Origin: Tricholoma matsutake
Lineage: Eukaryota; Basidiomycota; Agaricomycetes; Agaricales; Tricholomataceae
Assembly (NCBI GenBank): GCA_026075535.2
Contig: AP026543.1
Span: 10,788,001-10,852,000 of the forward strand
DNA length: 64,000 nt
Reading direction: 5' to 3'
Part shown: positions 1 to 13,225 of the stretch, piece by piece
Numbering within the stretch: the stretch's first letter is position 1
How the letters are laid out: the number at the start of each line of letters is the position of its first letter
Translations under genes and position numbers: made by a program
Notes under the pieces: generated by a model
The model's input: the letters and a program-made list of their open reading frames with translations, nothing else
Told to the model about the DNA's origin: nothing
Databases searched by the model: none

Positions 1-1221
1 CTGGATGAAAATGCGAGGATGGTTGAATGAACTATAAATATTACGCAGCGCCCAATAAGGCGGCGTTATCGATTTGTTTCGCCCATACCTACGTCGTCGT
101 CAAATATTGGGCAAGTCTCTTGGACGTCGACTACGTGGAGCCCGGGATCGGGAAGAGGAAGAAAATTTCTTCGCTAGATATATAGAATTATACCCGGTTC
201 GAGGATAGTACGTCCTATCTATAGTACTATTGCCTCCTGAAGCGATAAAAATACCACGAAACCAACACGAAACGGCCTAAATAATTTTACCCGCACGAAA
301 AATTTGGGACAAAGCAATTTGGGGTCCTGTTTGGGGCCTGTTCAAACCTGTTCAAACTCGTGGAGGTGACGAGGTCGAGACATCAATGCATCATCGATTG
401 TGTGTTACATTCGGTGGGAGTACGTAGCATTACGTATACGAAACGCGAGAATAAATGAATGCCACCATATTTCGTATAGTTGACACGTTTCGTCCATAAT
501 CTCACAATGAAAAACAACAAGAGAAGGAATTCACACGAGAAGAGGAGGAGCTCGGAGGAGCTCGGGAGAAGCTATTATTTTGAGTAACCACATGTTGTTC
601 CCAACTTCCAGCGTGTGCAGATATTAGCCCCGCTGACAGGAACCGGATTCTGACATGACAGCAAAGCTGTATATCCCGGACCGGACTGGGGACCAACCCA
701 AGTCTCCAGAACGACATGAAGCGATATTATAAGTTCACGCCATACAGCTTAGGTATATGATTGATCGGTGGGACGCGACGTAGGCTCGCGACCAGTACGC
801 GATCCCAGAAGCGACGATCCATTCCCAATAAGTGCCCAAAGAGGACGATAGATGATGCCTTTGCATTCTTTCCGATTACACACTTCACCGTATTGAGAAA
901 ATAAACAGAACTACTTAATTTGGTAAGTCCGGAAGTATCTATTTACGATAAGCTGAGTGCTGCGAGCAGAGGGCCGCACATGAAGGAAGGAATGGATGAT
1001 TATAGGATATTCATTAGAAGCCTGCTTCCTGATAATATATACAGGTGAACACCACTGGATTCTATTCGTCCTTTGGCTTAATGGCAGGATTGACATCTTC
1101 CATTTTTTTGACGACGTCCTAAAACACCAAATTAAGGGATCGAAAATGGAAGAAGACTGAGGAACTGACTATTTGGTCTTTCAGAGGTAAATTACTACCG
1201 CGTCCGATTTTTCGGCGTTGC
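1..1221. other. No gene recognised
   Basis: I see no ORF with recognisable domains, no transposon coding sequence and no RNA gene. CpG is frequent here compared with the repeat-rich part of the window, so it reads as ordinary host intergenic DNA upstream or downstream of unseen neighbours. Confidence 0.4.
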
Positions 1222-2250
1222 TCATCTGCAAAGACTAAGCATATCATCGATAAAGGCCCCAAAGTTGCTGAATGATAAAATTGCACATTTTGCAAGCCGA
1301 ACCTCGAACTCCGCTCGTACCTTCTCGTCAAACGAATGTTCAATCTAGAATAGAATTTTGCTCTCAGACCATCTCTCAAAGAACACAAATTGAAATATCA
1401 ACCAACGAACCATCTTCAGCTTTTCGTTCGCTCCCTCCAACTGGTTCGCCAGCCTGTGGTTCTCCCCATGTAGCCTCATCCTCACCGCCTGCCCAACATT
1501 CCACTCATCCTTCAACCTCTCTATCTCATTTGTCTGGGTCTGCATAACTTTTACCAGTTTCCTGTTCTCCGCCTCCACCTTCTCCTTCTGCTTCCCCTTC
1601 CTAATCTCACCACGCAACTCCTTGATCTCTACGACCAATTTAGCGTTTTGTTCCCGTGACAGCATCAGAAACCGCTGTGCATCGTTGGCTTGAACGGTAA
1701 CCGTCCGCAGCTGCTCCGCAGCGCTTGCTCGCTCCTCAGCTATAATCCGCTCATAGTGGGCGTGTGTACGAGCTACCTCGCGCTGGACTCGACTCTGCGT
1801 CTCTGTCCACGCGTTATGAAATAAAGCTTGCACCGGCGCTAGCGTCACTGAAACAGACGCAGAGGCGGAGGCGGAGGCAACGCTAGGATTATCCATTGAA
1901 TGATGTTTAGTCTGTAGAACTGAGTCATGGTGAGACGCCTGGTTCGGAACATATGTGGATGTAGGCTTCTGTACATGTTGTGGTCGTGGCGAATTAGGTG
2001 GGATGTTAGGATACAGGTTTGACGTTCCCTGGACCGAGGTAGATACATAGTTGTAAGGAACACGGTGATAATTTTGATGGGGATACGTCTGGGGTACGAC
2101 TGCATACTCATAACCAGAATCTGAATAGTGATGAGTCGGGTTAGACGCATGGGCATAAGAATTTAGATGATCTAATTGATGGGTGGCGCTGGCCTGTGAG
2201 TCGCTACTGGCATACTGATCGTGGGCAAGCGAGCTAGCCTGAGAGTTCAT
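1222..2250 (-). CDS. Hypothetical Gln/Ser/His-rich protein with coiled coil
   Basis: Function unknown. From the ATG at 2250 the frame stays open for about 280 codons. The first 125 residues are rich in Ser, His, Tyr, Asn and Gln and look disordered. A short Ser-Ala repeat follows, then about 130 residues of charged heptad-like sequence (many E, R, K, Q, L), typical of a coiled coil. I infer an intron at 1345-1410 (GTTCGT donor, CTAG acceptor) joining to a short exon with a stop at 1222-1224. An alternative acceptor near 1228 (TTTGCAG) would give a different C-terminus. The same frame is open upstream to about 2400 without an ATG, so a further 5' exon is likely. It might be a bZIP-like or structural nuclear protein, but no basic DNA-binding motif is visible. 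Moderate confidence that it is a gene, low on its ends. Confidence 0.45.
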
Positions 2251-2858
2251 TTGTGGCGGAGAATTAACAGGATTTGAGCAGGTTTTTTCGTTGGTTGAAC
2301 CACCTTTGTAAGTTCGGGGAAGGTTTCTATCAAAGGACGATATTCTTGACTCATGATCAGTGTCGTTGCCATGTTGTAAGTTGTTGTCTGCTGTTGTATC
2401 AATTGTAAGATAAGATAATCAACTACTTTAACTTATCGAGTTTAAAGTCCGTTTACCCAAGTCCAATAGGAAGAGGCCTGATAGTGGCGACACTCTCGCC
2501 CGCTTCTCTTAGCACCGCGTGCGACACCCTCCAGCATTGCATGCTCGCTCTCGTGGCTTTGCACTGCGTGCACGCACTAGTCACCGTACTACACGCGACG
2601 ACGTTTCATGCTGAAACTTTAGTCCAGGCCACGTCATGTGCCGCGACCTCCTATTCCTAGTGAGATGTGTGAGTCGCAGAAACATTGTTGTTCCAGTGTC
2701 TCCCTGCTTCTCACTCTCTCCTAGCGTCGTCTCGCTGTGTATTCGTTCCGAGTTCTCAGTATTGAGAATGAGGTTTATCCCTCGAGTTGGGGAAGCATGG
2801 GAATATGTTTGTGCTAACGTTGCGGCGTTTGCCGATGCATGATGCTTGAGATCAATCA

Positions 2859-3242
2859 ATGATGCTCTGGTTACTGTCAAGACCATTGCAAACATCTTAC
2901 CCATCATTCCCACAGGCAACTGTTACATACTACAGCGAGGACTCTGATGATGATGGCGAAGATGAATCTAGTCAGTACAATTCTGACAATGATTACCATG
3001 CCGTGTCAGATGGTGGTCATGGTGGTTACATACCTGCATATCATGCACCACAACATGACATAACACTTGTGTGCATGCTTGTCCATTACTATGAGGAAGA
3101 AAGAAAAAAGTTCAGCGAGAGATTCCCCCACATCGAAGTATGCAACTATGAGAACCATCAACAACCTGACAAGCACTGCTTCGATAGGCTACCACATCTG
3201 TCAGTATTAGGCTTGGTTTATGAATGTAGGCATGTCTTTTGA
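2859..3242 (+). other. Doubtful acidic ORF
   Basis: A 127-codon ORF starts with two ATGs and contains a strongly acidic tract (residues about 26-36, S/D/E) followed by H-, Y- and C-containing sequence. A CCCACAG sequence at about 2909-2915 could be a splice acceptor, so the acidic part could be an exon of a larger gene. It ends beside a (TA)n run at 3242-3254. I recognise no family. It may be a transposon-gene remnant or chance. Confidence 0.2.
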
Positions 3243-3639
3243 TATATATATATATGAAGGACCAAATGTTGTAGTTACTAAATAACATTGGATGCATACA
3301 GCAAGCAGCAATTGTTACTAAGTAAAATTAGATGGATTCAGCGAGCAGCATTTGCCGCAACGTTGCATTGGCATGGTGAATGCGCAACACTGCACAGGGG
3401 GAGATGGGGGTGCTGACAGACAACAATGGGGAACAACAACAATAACGACAACGACCAATGAGGACCCAGCCCCCACCCCGCACCCTGGCTTCAGTTCGCA
3501 GGGGCGACCGTGATGAGAGAGGCCTACATTGCAGAGGATGGCCCAAACAATGGCTGTCGTTGTTTGGGCCGATAGTTAAGTTTTCTACTTGATACATTTT
3601 TGTTAACTAACTAATACTATGGATTGTTTTTTAGGTTCT

Positions 3640-4010
3640 AAACGACACTCCCAGCCCTTCCATGCCCTCAACCCAACACCTGATGGCTGCAACAACAGGA
3701 AATGCCAATGCCAATGGCCACTACCGACACCGCCAATGCCAATGCCAATGCCACCAACGACAATGCCGCCACCGCCACCACAAACCACAACCACAAACAT
3801 CAATGACAGATGCCAATGACAACGATGCCAACAACAATGATGCCAACAACAAATACCAAACAAACAACAAATACCAAACACCAATGCCAACGACATGCCA
3901 TGCCACTGCCACATCACCACCAGCTAACGATGCAGCACATCACCACCACACGACGCTGCTGAACGATGCCCACAGCAATGGCAGGTGGCAATGACAGACG
4001 ATGACGAGGC
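3640..4010. repeat. CAATGC / CCAACAA low-complexity tract
   Basis: Imperfect short-period repetition (CAATGC, GCCACC, AACAAC and variants) leaves long frames open on both strands, giving Asn/Thr/His-rich peptides on + and Trp/Gly/Cys-rich peptides on -. This is simple-sequence DNA and not a gene. No spacer structure of a CRISPR type is present. Confidence 0.7.
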
Positions 4011-7000
4011 TGGATGGCAAACTCAACAACCCTGAACGGGTTTTTTTCTCTCGTTTTGTGCTAACAGGCTGCCCCTCCCTTCCTTCGCATCCTGCGAGGT
4101 AGAGTTTTTTTGTTTGTTTATTATCCACATGTCTGCTCACAGGCATCTGCCTGTGAGGGGCATTATCTTAGTATAAAATAGTAGTATTATTATGTATATA
4201 AAGTCAGTTTAGACTGATGCGAGTCAGACTTGGACTGGACCGCAATGAACTGGTTTCCTGTGGTCTGGTCCAGTTTTGAATGTAGTCAAACCAGTCTCGG
4301 TCCCGGTTCACTCCAAAAATGGAAAAAAAAACTGGACCTAACTGGACTTTAAAACACTAGCCTGTATGGAATACATCTTTCGAACATCTTCAGGATTCTG
4401 CCCCCCCCAGATGTATATCTCGACTACCCTGGCTTTCTTCAAACCACAGCTATTTGGATTTCTCCAAGCATGCCGGACTGGCTTGTTGTGCTGTCCATAA
4501 TGCTAGTGAGGTTTGGGGTGGAGTAGGTGTGTACACAGTTTGCACGATCTTTTTTCTTGCTGGTGAGTTGTCTCTCGTGATAGCCTACTGAATATTCAAA
4601 GCTTAAATTCAGGTGTCTCCCCATTCTTGACTGAATGCAGAGTCTTTGATTGTCTGTCTCATACTGCATGGTTATGTGACGCTTTCTGGGAGTATGTCCA
4701 CAGTATACACTGTGAAGTCCCATGCATTTCTGATGTTTCATTGTAATGCTTGTTATTGGCTAAATGTACAATTCTATCTTTGATAAAAGGTCTTCTTTGT
4801 CCTTGCATAGTGGATGATCTTCTTGCTCTCACTAATGAACAGTGCTTGAAGTACAAGAACTGGCTTTACATCTATGGAAAGTCAAGAACCAGGCTTCCTG
4901 TTAAGAACTGATCCTAGAGGCCGCTTCAGAATCCGACCGGACACTGCAGGTGATGATAGCAGGAGATTGTCAGGTCGATGCGGATTCTGCGGGAGGGGAA
5001 ACAGAAAGGACTTGACTTCAGCTTGTAAGAAGCTGCACCCTTCACCTCGTCTGGTGTCCTAATTTCAAGTTGAGGGTTTAGAGGTAGGAGCGGGAAAGTG
5101 TGGGTAATACAGGGAGGAGTATGGAGGGACTTAGGTTAAGTTCAGATGAGACTAGAACTTCAGAGGGAGACTAGAGGTTGAGTCGAATGGAGTTCAGACT
5201 CTTAGAGGACAGGGGTTGGAGTAGAAGGAGGTTTTAGATTGGCAGGGTAAAGTTGAGTCTATGTCGATATACGAACTGAGGAATACAAGGCAAAACTAAC
5301 TAAGCTTAAATACTGTAGTCCGGAATAATGCGGAACAGGAATGAAGACTGCGGCAGTGTCTCAACTGTGGCAGTGTCTCGACTGCGTAGATAAATTATCT
5401 AGCGGGAGCTGCACAGGAATCCATAGTCAAATTTGCAATAGAGACGGCAGCCTTGGGAAGGCAGCCGTGGATGCTGTACAAGGCAGCCTGGTGCACAGCA
5501 GTGTGGGCAGTGCAAGGCAGCCGGGAACAAAACTGGGAGGCATAGGCAAAAGTCATGTTCGACATGTGGGAAAGAGTCGGATGGATGCGGGTTCCGATCA
5601 GGCAAGGAACAGTTCTTGACACTTCCACCCTGAGCAGCACTTCTTGTAGATGAATATGTGGTCCATTCTGTCAATTCTTTTCATCATTTCATAACATGTC
5701 TTGAAATACCTGTTGCAGTGACAACTTGATGAATTGGAGTTTGGTTTGGGATCGCACATCCACTTTACTTTATGACATCTTCGACCCAACCTTTCTCAAA
5801 TTTGCGCTATCTTCTCAAGACAAGCAGACCAACCTTGGAAGTTTGATTTTCATGTCAATGTAATGGTGTTCCCTTTCTGCAGGTGACCAAAGATTACATG
5901 GCTCAGAGCAAGACCCACTTATGGTGATGTTCAAGGAGCACAGTACATTCTATAACCATGTTTGTTGTAATGTGCTGTGATGGATGTTATCCAGGCTTGC
6001 TTGAAGTGAGCACCTATCTAAAGTCAGATCACTATGCAACTTTATTTGATTCAACACCACCTGTGAACTGAAACACTTGAACGACATGCACCTATCAAGC
6101 TGACAAGCAAATCTGGTCGATCTCCCCAAGCTTTCCATCAAACTCTCACTATGCAAAGGATGCTAAGCCTAGGTATGTCTTTATAATCTGAAGTATTTTA
6201 CATTAATTTATACTCTTGACAAGTTCTGCATCTGTGACAGCAATGGTCGGTGATCTGCAGCGGTCCATGCTATTTGAAATTATAGTCACTGAGACTTGTA
6301 GTGCTGTGATTAGTCCTTTAGAGTACTGTGGTCATGCAAAGGTCTTGAAGCAGATGAATGGTATGAAACAGTAAGTCATTGAGTTTGGGAGATCAAAGGT
6401 CTGCACAGAAGGAGGTTAGGCTTGGAAAAGTGAGGAAAAGCAAAGCGTGCAATGACAGATGGGGAGAAACAAGACTTAAGGGAGGTGTTAGGATCTCTGA
6501 CAGCTAGCCATGCCATTGCCAGCAGTAGACAAGCATCTTCCTCCCACCAAAAAGCAAAGGATTGATCAAGACCAATGGATTGCTACTGGTAAGGAAAATA
6601 ATTTGGATAGCTTGGAGGATGTCCAAGTTGGCAGAAGGCATTGCTTGTGTGTTAGTAATGAATCTCCAAGCATGGATTAACAAGATAGATCTGCTGTATT
6701 TCTGGTAAATGCAAGCGACAAAGTCTGACATCCTTGGTTCCAGGTGAAGTTAGTGCTGGCCAACATACATGCAGCGTATCTGTGGCTGATGTGTCCAACA
6801 TATGCACTCCAATGATGATGATACTCAACCAAGAAACCCAAACAAAACACCTAAAAGGGTCCTATTCTGTATAACACAAGTTGGAGGAATGTTGTGATTC
6901 ATTCTAAACTTTCACCGATCTCCAATAATAACAAATCAGATGATCTGAACAAATTTTGGGATGTGCAAAGTAGTTTTGAGATGTTGCCATAATTTTAGGA

Positions 7001-7490
7001 GGTTGATAAACAATGTGAGAGGTGAACGACAATGAATACAAGAGGATGACAATAATATCAAGAGGCAAAATAAGGATGAACAAGTTTCAACGAAATCTGA
7101 AGAATTTTCAGACTAAAACTTGTGACTCAAATGATGAGAAGAGAGTTTTTAGCTCTCTACTACTAATACTGTACTTGGGGGATGCTTTCCTTCTTGATAA
7201 TACAAGGCTTTATATGTTAGAAGGAAATGTAGCTAAAAGGGGAAAGGAAACATGAGAGAAACATGAGGAGATGGAAAACATGTGGACTTCAGGGATGAAG
7301 TGATAACCAATATGGAATAATAAACATGAGTCTAGGGAGTGTGTGAGACAATAAATCAAAATACAGACTGTCCATGGTGGTGGTGGTGGTGGTTGGGTAA
7401 TGAGCTGGCAATGTTGATGATGCGGCTGTGTGCTTTGTCATACACAGCCATCGGGAGTACTATGTTGGGGATTGATGTAGGTGGGCTAAG
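4011..7490. other. Long stretch without recognisable gene
   Basis: Only short ORFs without family resemblance. Segments include a run of repeated ACTGGACC-like words at 4215-4345, a purine-rich stretch at about 5080-5330, and a (TGG)n run at 7374-7393. It may be decayed transposon sequence, but I cannot assign it. Confidence 0.4.
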
Positions 7491-7493
7491 TAC

Positions 7494-7563
7494 AGCTCTG
7501 TGGTGTAATGGTTAAGTGCTGCATTACTTAGGACCAAGGGGTCAAGTGTTCAATTCTTGCTCA
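7494..7563 (+). repeat. tRNA-like SINE head (Pol III A and B boxes)
   Basis: TGGTGTAATGG at 7501-7511 fits the tRNA internal promoter A-box consensus TRGYNNANNNG. GTTCAATTC at 7548-7556 fits the B-box consensus GWTCRANNC. The 47-bp spacing is tRNA-like. The ends do not pair as an acceptor stem, so it is not a working tRNA gene. A tRNA-derived SINE or tRNA pseudogene is the best reading. Confidence 0.45.
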
Positions 7564-7817
7564 TGACAATTATTTTACTATTAAATGTTGTAGGGCTTGG
7601 ACTGCTCGTTCTTGTCCTAGCATTCCATGTAACTCTGTGCAGAGTCTGGATGGATTCCTCACTGGAAATTCTGAGTCCTAGCTCTCTGCTAGGATTCCAT
7701 GTGGAGAACTCGGACTCAGCTCAGACTTGGAATGCTGGCTTTTCTGCTAGTAAATTTCCTAGCTCAGTCCAAATGGAGTCCTAGGAATCTGAGCATTCTG
7801 ATTGGATGCCGTTTGGG

Positions 7818-9265
7818 TTAGGTGGGGGAGTGTAAAGTACTCAGTCTCAGCAGCATGAGATACAGACAATGCTGCACCCTTGTTGTTCCAATGTTTTAGT
7901 GCAATACCCTTTAATGCAGCCACAGTCTTTGTTGCCAACTGTTCACCTGTCACTCCATGCACTACAAAAGGGCATGGTCCATTTTCCACCCCATCATCAG
8001 TTGTTGAATCAAAAAGGCTTGTTCCCTCTTCAACCTTGTTGGTGAGAGAAAATTGGTATTCTAGACTAACTGGAGGGTCATCCTCAGGATACCTTTCAAG
8101 CTCCTCATATGAAATGTTCAGATCAGCATAGTCTTGGTGGTTGATTTTTAGCCATTCAAGGGCACAGACTACTGCTTTCTGGTGCACCAATAAAGGGGTG
8201 CATTTGAACTTATCTGCTGTAAGGTCCTGTGAATAAAATTGCATGGGTTTCATCCAAGTCCTCTATAGGGGGAGGGAGTGAGTGATACACTTTTGCAATT
8301 GGAGACTTGAATGCAATAGCATGGGCAACCATTTTCCTCATGCCTGATGAGGCTACACAAATGAAACAGCCATTTACACGTATGCATTGGATGAGGACTT
8401 TCTCTATATATCTAAGGCTAGACAACTCTTCAGGCACCTCACCCAACCATAATTGTTTTGCAAGTGCATTACATGGTACTTTACCTGTCTGTAAATGCTT
8501 GTGACAAGTGTCACAAATTTGGTCGCAGTTGTATGCAAGAACAGGTCCTTTTAAATCTTGAACTGGTTGCTTTCTATTTTGCCATTCCATTCTGGTTATG
8601 CCTTCTGCTTCAAGAGCATGCAGTTGGTTTTTCATTGCTTTTAAGCTTGACAGTTTTTGCTAGGTGTCAAACAGCCACACACCACACACCCTGCTTCTTG
8701 CAAAGCAGCAGGTGATGCTTCAGTGTAGAAATCATTAATCACTGTATGACTAAGTAAGTCATTCAATGGAGGCAGAGGGAAGTTACAATGATCTTCTTCA
8801 TCAGAATCTGTGCCCAACAACCCTGTTGTTGATTTGGAAAGCAGAGTTGAATTTCTTTTTGTCTGACAATGTGTGCAATCTTTGGCTTTGGCAGTTAGAA
8901 CTGGTGTGAACACTGAGTTGTACAAGTTGCAGGCCACACAGTCATGGTATTCAAAGTAAGAAGGTAGTTGGGCTTTTTTTATGTGGCCACCAATACAAAT
9001 GTTATGTGCTTTTGCAATCTGTCAGACCATTAAGCTTGGTAGATTGGGGACCAGAAGTCACCAGATGGATCAAAGGCATTTTGAGGTAAATGAAACCTTT
9101 ATGCACAGGGTACAAGCTTAAACCAGTACTATCTACATGGTTGACAAACTTGAAAGCTGTGTCAGTGTAGTTATCATCTCCACCTTCAGCTGACAGGTAG
9201 GGTGTAAGAATGATTTTGTATGTGAGTGCCTCACCTACGGAATGGGAAGCTTGCTTAGGTTTCAC
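7818..9265 (-). pseudogene. Truncated Helitron protein, N-terminal part
   Basis: Three broken frames on the minus strand match, in order, the N-terminal half of the larger Helitron protein at 47.9-50.8 kb. 9265-9002 holds the first module (an FKFVNHV...YLKMPL pattern, against FKYADHV...YVNMPL in the other copy). 8635-8210 has a Cys-rich segment (CDQICDTC) followed by the shared WLGEVPEELSSLR block. 8253-7819 carries ALEWLKINHQDYADLNISYE. This is the region upstream of the Rep domain (DUF6570-like). Similarity stops near 7820, just where the other copy continues toward its Rep HUH motif, so the replicase and helicase are missing. Separate frames joined by stops and shifts show it is dead. It is clearly diverged from the second copy, so it is another subfamily and not a recent duplicate. 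Confidence 0.7.
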
Positions 9266-9499
9266 TCAAATTCAAAGTCAGTCGGCAAGCACTGTTGCAC
9301 ACACTGCATGCTGCCAGTCTCACAGGGGCTCCAATTCTCATGGGGGTTACAAAAACCAAACAACTACAAAACCAGTGTTGCTTACCAATCATCTGCATTT
9401 TGGCTTGGTAGCATAACAAAGGGGAGCAAGCTCCCCAATAAGCTCAGCAGGAACAGTGTGGGTGCATCCCCCTCCTATTTGGTTCAAGTTAAAATTTAA

Positions 9500-12400
9500 G
9501 GGACTCTGCTGCAGTGTGGTGTTTTGTGAAGATGGTGTAGTGAGGTTGCATGGCTTCTGGCCACTGATAAGCAAAAGTAAGATTATTTTTTCCCCCACAA
9601 CCAAGCTCATAGCTTTTCGACAAAGTAGACTACATTGAAGAGCCTGTGGCAACACCCACAGCAGCTTTTGAATCAGGGAAGTCATATCAGATACAATAAA
9701 CAGCCAGGGAAGCAAATTATCACCTGCCTGACCATCACAGTACAAAGCATACACTCATTGCAGCTGATGTGATTGGTTAGAAGTGTCACACAGAAACCTG
9801 GAAACAGTTTGACTTTGAATACTGTGGATACAGTTAATTTGCACAATAAAGTCATGTCTTAGTAACATGAACCTCTGCAAGTGCACAGCTGTGAGTTGGA
9901 TGTGTCTGCATGTTCTGTTTTGACAAACACAGTTTACATATAAGAGCCAGATGTATAGTCCCCAGTGGGTTTTAATCAGCCTGTCAAATAAGGGGCTGTG
10001 TGTGGACATGCATGACAAAAAGCAGGTGTGGAAGTACATTGAACAGACAATAGAAACAGTATAAGTCCACAAGGTTGTGGACCATAGATTGACAGGGTTG
10101 TTATGGACTAAGTCCACAGAACATATATTATGGATAAATTCCACAAGTGAACCATCATCAGTGAAACAATGGTGCTTTGGGTGTTGCTTTGTGGTACTTG
10201 GTGATAGAACATAGGGGTCCCAATCCACTGGACAAAAATCATTCAAGCCAAGGCAGGTAATACTCTAAAACATGTCAGTTAGATAAGAAGTATGGGATCA
10301 CTGTGATGAGCTGCATACCGGTGAAGGTTCACCATCAACAGTAGGGCAGCCCACAGAGGAAATGTTTCCAGAGTGAGTAGGCTCCACCTTCCAACTTTCT
10401 CACTTGGATAAGAGAGAACTGCAGAGCCTGGAGTGCGAGTCAGTAAGTTGGAGGGGCTCAAGTGCACCAGCTACAAATTGGACATACTCTGCAGGTTCAC
10501 AGTATGTTCCAAATGCCATGTTCCAAGTGAACAATGATAAAAACCAAAATGGGGTTGGAAAGAGCAGATAGTAAAACCAGAAAGCCATAGTCAACAATTG
10601 TTCAGTGAGTTGTGTACGTCGTTGTTCGAGCATGACAATGTTTGGCCCCTTTACTTTTCTTTTCTTTGAGAAAAGGCCTGAAACTTAGCCCCACCAGACT
10701 TAATCAAGATTTAGAATGAGATCAGTTCATTTTTTATATTCAGTGGTAAATGGTAGTACTTCAAAACAACCAGTATATATGCTACAGACAGGCATAGGTA
10801 GATCAAATTTGGACAGACTCAGTGTAAGAGGCAGAGGCATGGGAGTTTGAAGCCATCACCACACTTCTGTTCATGGCCACTGCACAGTCAACCAAGTGAT
10901 TCAAACAAGCTGTTTACCCATTTCCTGGGATCCAAGAATGTGTAACATTCCTCTTTACATCTGCCAAATGACCCAAAACTGAGTTACCAGAGCCTGGACA
11001 AGTCTGACAATGGCAGCAGTCATAGGCAGGTGGATCCAGATGGAAACACACATCATAGAGATGTATGCACTGGGCTAGCCAAAGTCCCAGCCCAGTGTTG
11101 AGGCAGAAGGGGGCATGCCAACAGTGGATGATGCTGCAAAGCAATGAGTATTGTTGCTTTCAGATGAGCTGCTTACCTGTTTCCCAACCTCCTACATGCT
11201 CAGAAACATGAAGGAATTTATTTCACACTTCCCAACTTGTCATGACCCCAATTCAACTGCTGCCCCGTCAACTGAAAACCTTGAAAATGGGTCCTTGTAA
11301 TGTGATCACCCATCAATATTCAAATGCGGACGTCCCCACTATCAGTAAACCATGAACCCCGATTCTACAGAAGATGGACACACCTGGTTTCCAACACCCA
11401 ACACAATCAAAAATGTGCTACAAATCTTTTTACAGCCCTCAAGTGGCTGCACCCATTTGGCCCATTGGGCAGCTGTGCCCCCACCCCCACCAATCTGAAA
11501 GGTCAAGTGCTCAGTTGGTGCAGTTAGGCCACAACATTTGAACATGAACTTTACAGCTGAAACAAAGTTCAGAACTTCATCAGTGAAAACCCAGGTAGTT
11601 CAGATGAACTACTTACCTAAAACAACAAAGTACATTGTTTTGTAAAAGACAACATCAGTGCACAAAGGACAGAGCTAAAGGCATTCAGACTGATTGGAAA
11701 CAGTAGCAGGAGAGGGAAAGGAGAACATTGACACCAGTGAACAGTAGTGAAATTCACTGTCCATGGAAGGCACAAGGGTGGGAGCATTTGAAGCCTGTCA
11801 ATCTTTGTCAATCTGGCTGGCTGGATGTCTCATCCGATCTATTCTCAAACTTGGTTGAATTTGTCAGATTGTTACTTCACACACAATTCTGTAACTAAGT
11901 GCTCCAGAATCCTCACTGTGTTCGCTTTAGTGAATCCAATGGTGAACACCAGTCACTTGCCTGCTTCTTCTTGGTCATACTGGGAATCCATCTCAGAAAG
12001 TGGAATGGGTGTTTTGATGGCTGCATGTGTGATTTGAAGCCTTATAACTTCATCCTTTTGCAAGAGGCTGCCCACCACTCCTATTGCCACCTTGGAGCAT
12101 ATCTGCATTGATTTTTTTTTAATTCCTCCTATATTTTGTTATGATAAAGCTGGAAGGAACATTAGATTTGCTATTGCTTCCAACCTATTTCACTATGTAC
12201 ACTCTAAGATCTAAACCGTCTGTAAACATGCTGAGAATCACCAATAAAAGAGTGGGGTCCATCTTTTGTTCCCCTCCACCCTACCCACACGCTTACTCCT
12301 TATCATCCAAAGGCCCCTAAAGGACACGGAGAAACCACTCGCCTCAAAATCACTCACCTCAAAGTAAGTGTGTTTGCTTTGCTGAACAGACAAATGCTTA

Positions 12401-12788
12401 CATCATGGTGCAACAGGCTTAATTTTGATTTTGCTGTGTATGTGCCCACTCTGTCCCAATTTTGAAGGAAGCACTATAGACCTGCATAGGATGGTTGTCA
12501 GCAAACTTGGCAGTGATTTATCATGAGTAATCACCTTTCACTTTTCACCCCAGTGCTTTAACAGCCCTGTTTAGTCCAAAAGTTTTGAAAAAATGCAAGA
12601 CCAGAATTGTGGAGTCCAGCTCACCAGAAGAAATGTTGGTCATTTGTTTAGCTGTGCAAGTGGTATGGCTGAAGTTCAAATAGAGAGTTTGTTTCTTTAC
12701 TGGCCACAAAGAAAAGCTGGGCATTGGATAAGCCTGAACCTGGGTCTGAAGCATTCAGACCATTGTCAGCAGTTTCTGTGATGTGAGC
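9500..12788. other. No gene recognised
   Basis: Over 3 kb of short ORFs without family signals, CpG-poor and rich in TG/CA words, as expected for old, decayed repeat sequence. A T-rich run lies at about 12110-12121. I see no LTR, TIR or RNA gene here. Confidence 0.4.
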
Positions 12789-13214
12789 TATAAGGGCAAC
12801 CTCAGCCTCTAGCAAAGGGAAATCCAAAGTTAAAATTATACTACATATTACAGGGATTGGGGACGCACCTAGCAAAGGGAAATCCGAAGAGAAAACTCTA
12901 AGGATTCCTTTGCCGATGCCCAGTATATGTGAAGACAACAAAAATTAAATAATAACCTAAAAATAGAAAAGGCAGAGATAGGCAGATCAAGGCTGCCAAA
13001 TGACATCATACCAAGGGGTAGATGTCGGAAGGGGTGCTCCACCTCTAAATATAAAACTGTCAACATGCACAAACATGATAGAAAGGGAAAATTAGTAATA
13101 AAATCTGGAAAAATCATAGAAAATGAACAATAGAAGGAAATGAGGTGGGGAAAAATATAGGACGAACATAAAAAATAGGAAAAACACACAGGGCACCCCC
13201 CTAGTCCCCTTACA
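12789..13214 (-). repeat. 3' LTR of gypsy 1 (subfamily A, 426 bp)
   Basis: On + it begins TATAAGGGCAACCTCAGCC and ends CTAGTCCCCTTACA; in element sense it starts TGTAAGGG and ends CCCTTATA. The boundaries are confirmed by the solo LTR at 57345-57770. A purine-rich tract (AGAGAGGGGGTGA in element sense, 13215-13227) abuts it as the polypurine tract and overlaps the pol stop. Confidence 0.85.
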
Positions 13215-13225
13215 TCACCCCCTCT

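Noticed and set aside
2470..2580. A Zn2Cys6 transcription-factor motif upstream of the coiled-coil gene (ACTQCKATRASMQC on minus)
   Set aside because: The Cys spacing is wrong (C-x2-C-x8-C) and no second Cys triplet follows.
3640..4010. Short regular repeats that could suggest a CRISPR array or a His-rich gene
   Set aside because: The unit is 6 bp or less without spacers, and open frames on both strands follow from the periodicity.
7494..7563. A working tRNA gene
   Set aside because: The acceptor stem does not pair and the T stem is imperfect; only the internal promoter boxes match.
12869..13189. A hydrophobic ORF of about 97-121 codons that recurs at 24352, 38288, 57512 and 63366
   Set aside because: It lies inside each gypsy LTR and is conserved only because the LTR is. 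It begins and ends at no consistent codon and has no coding-type substitution pattern.
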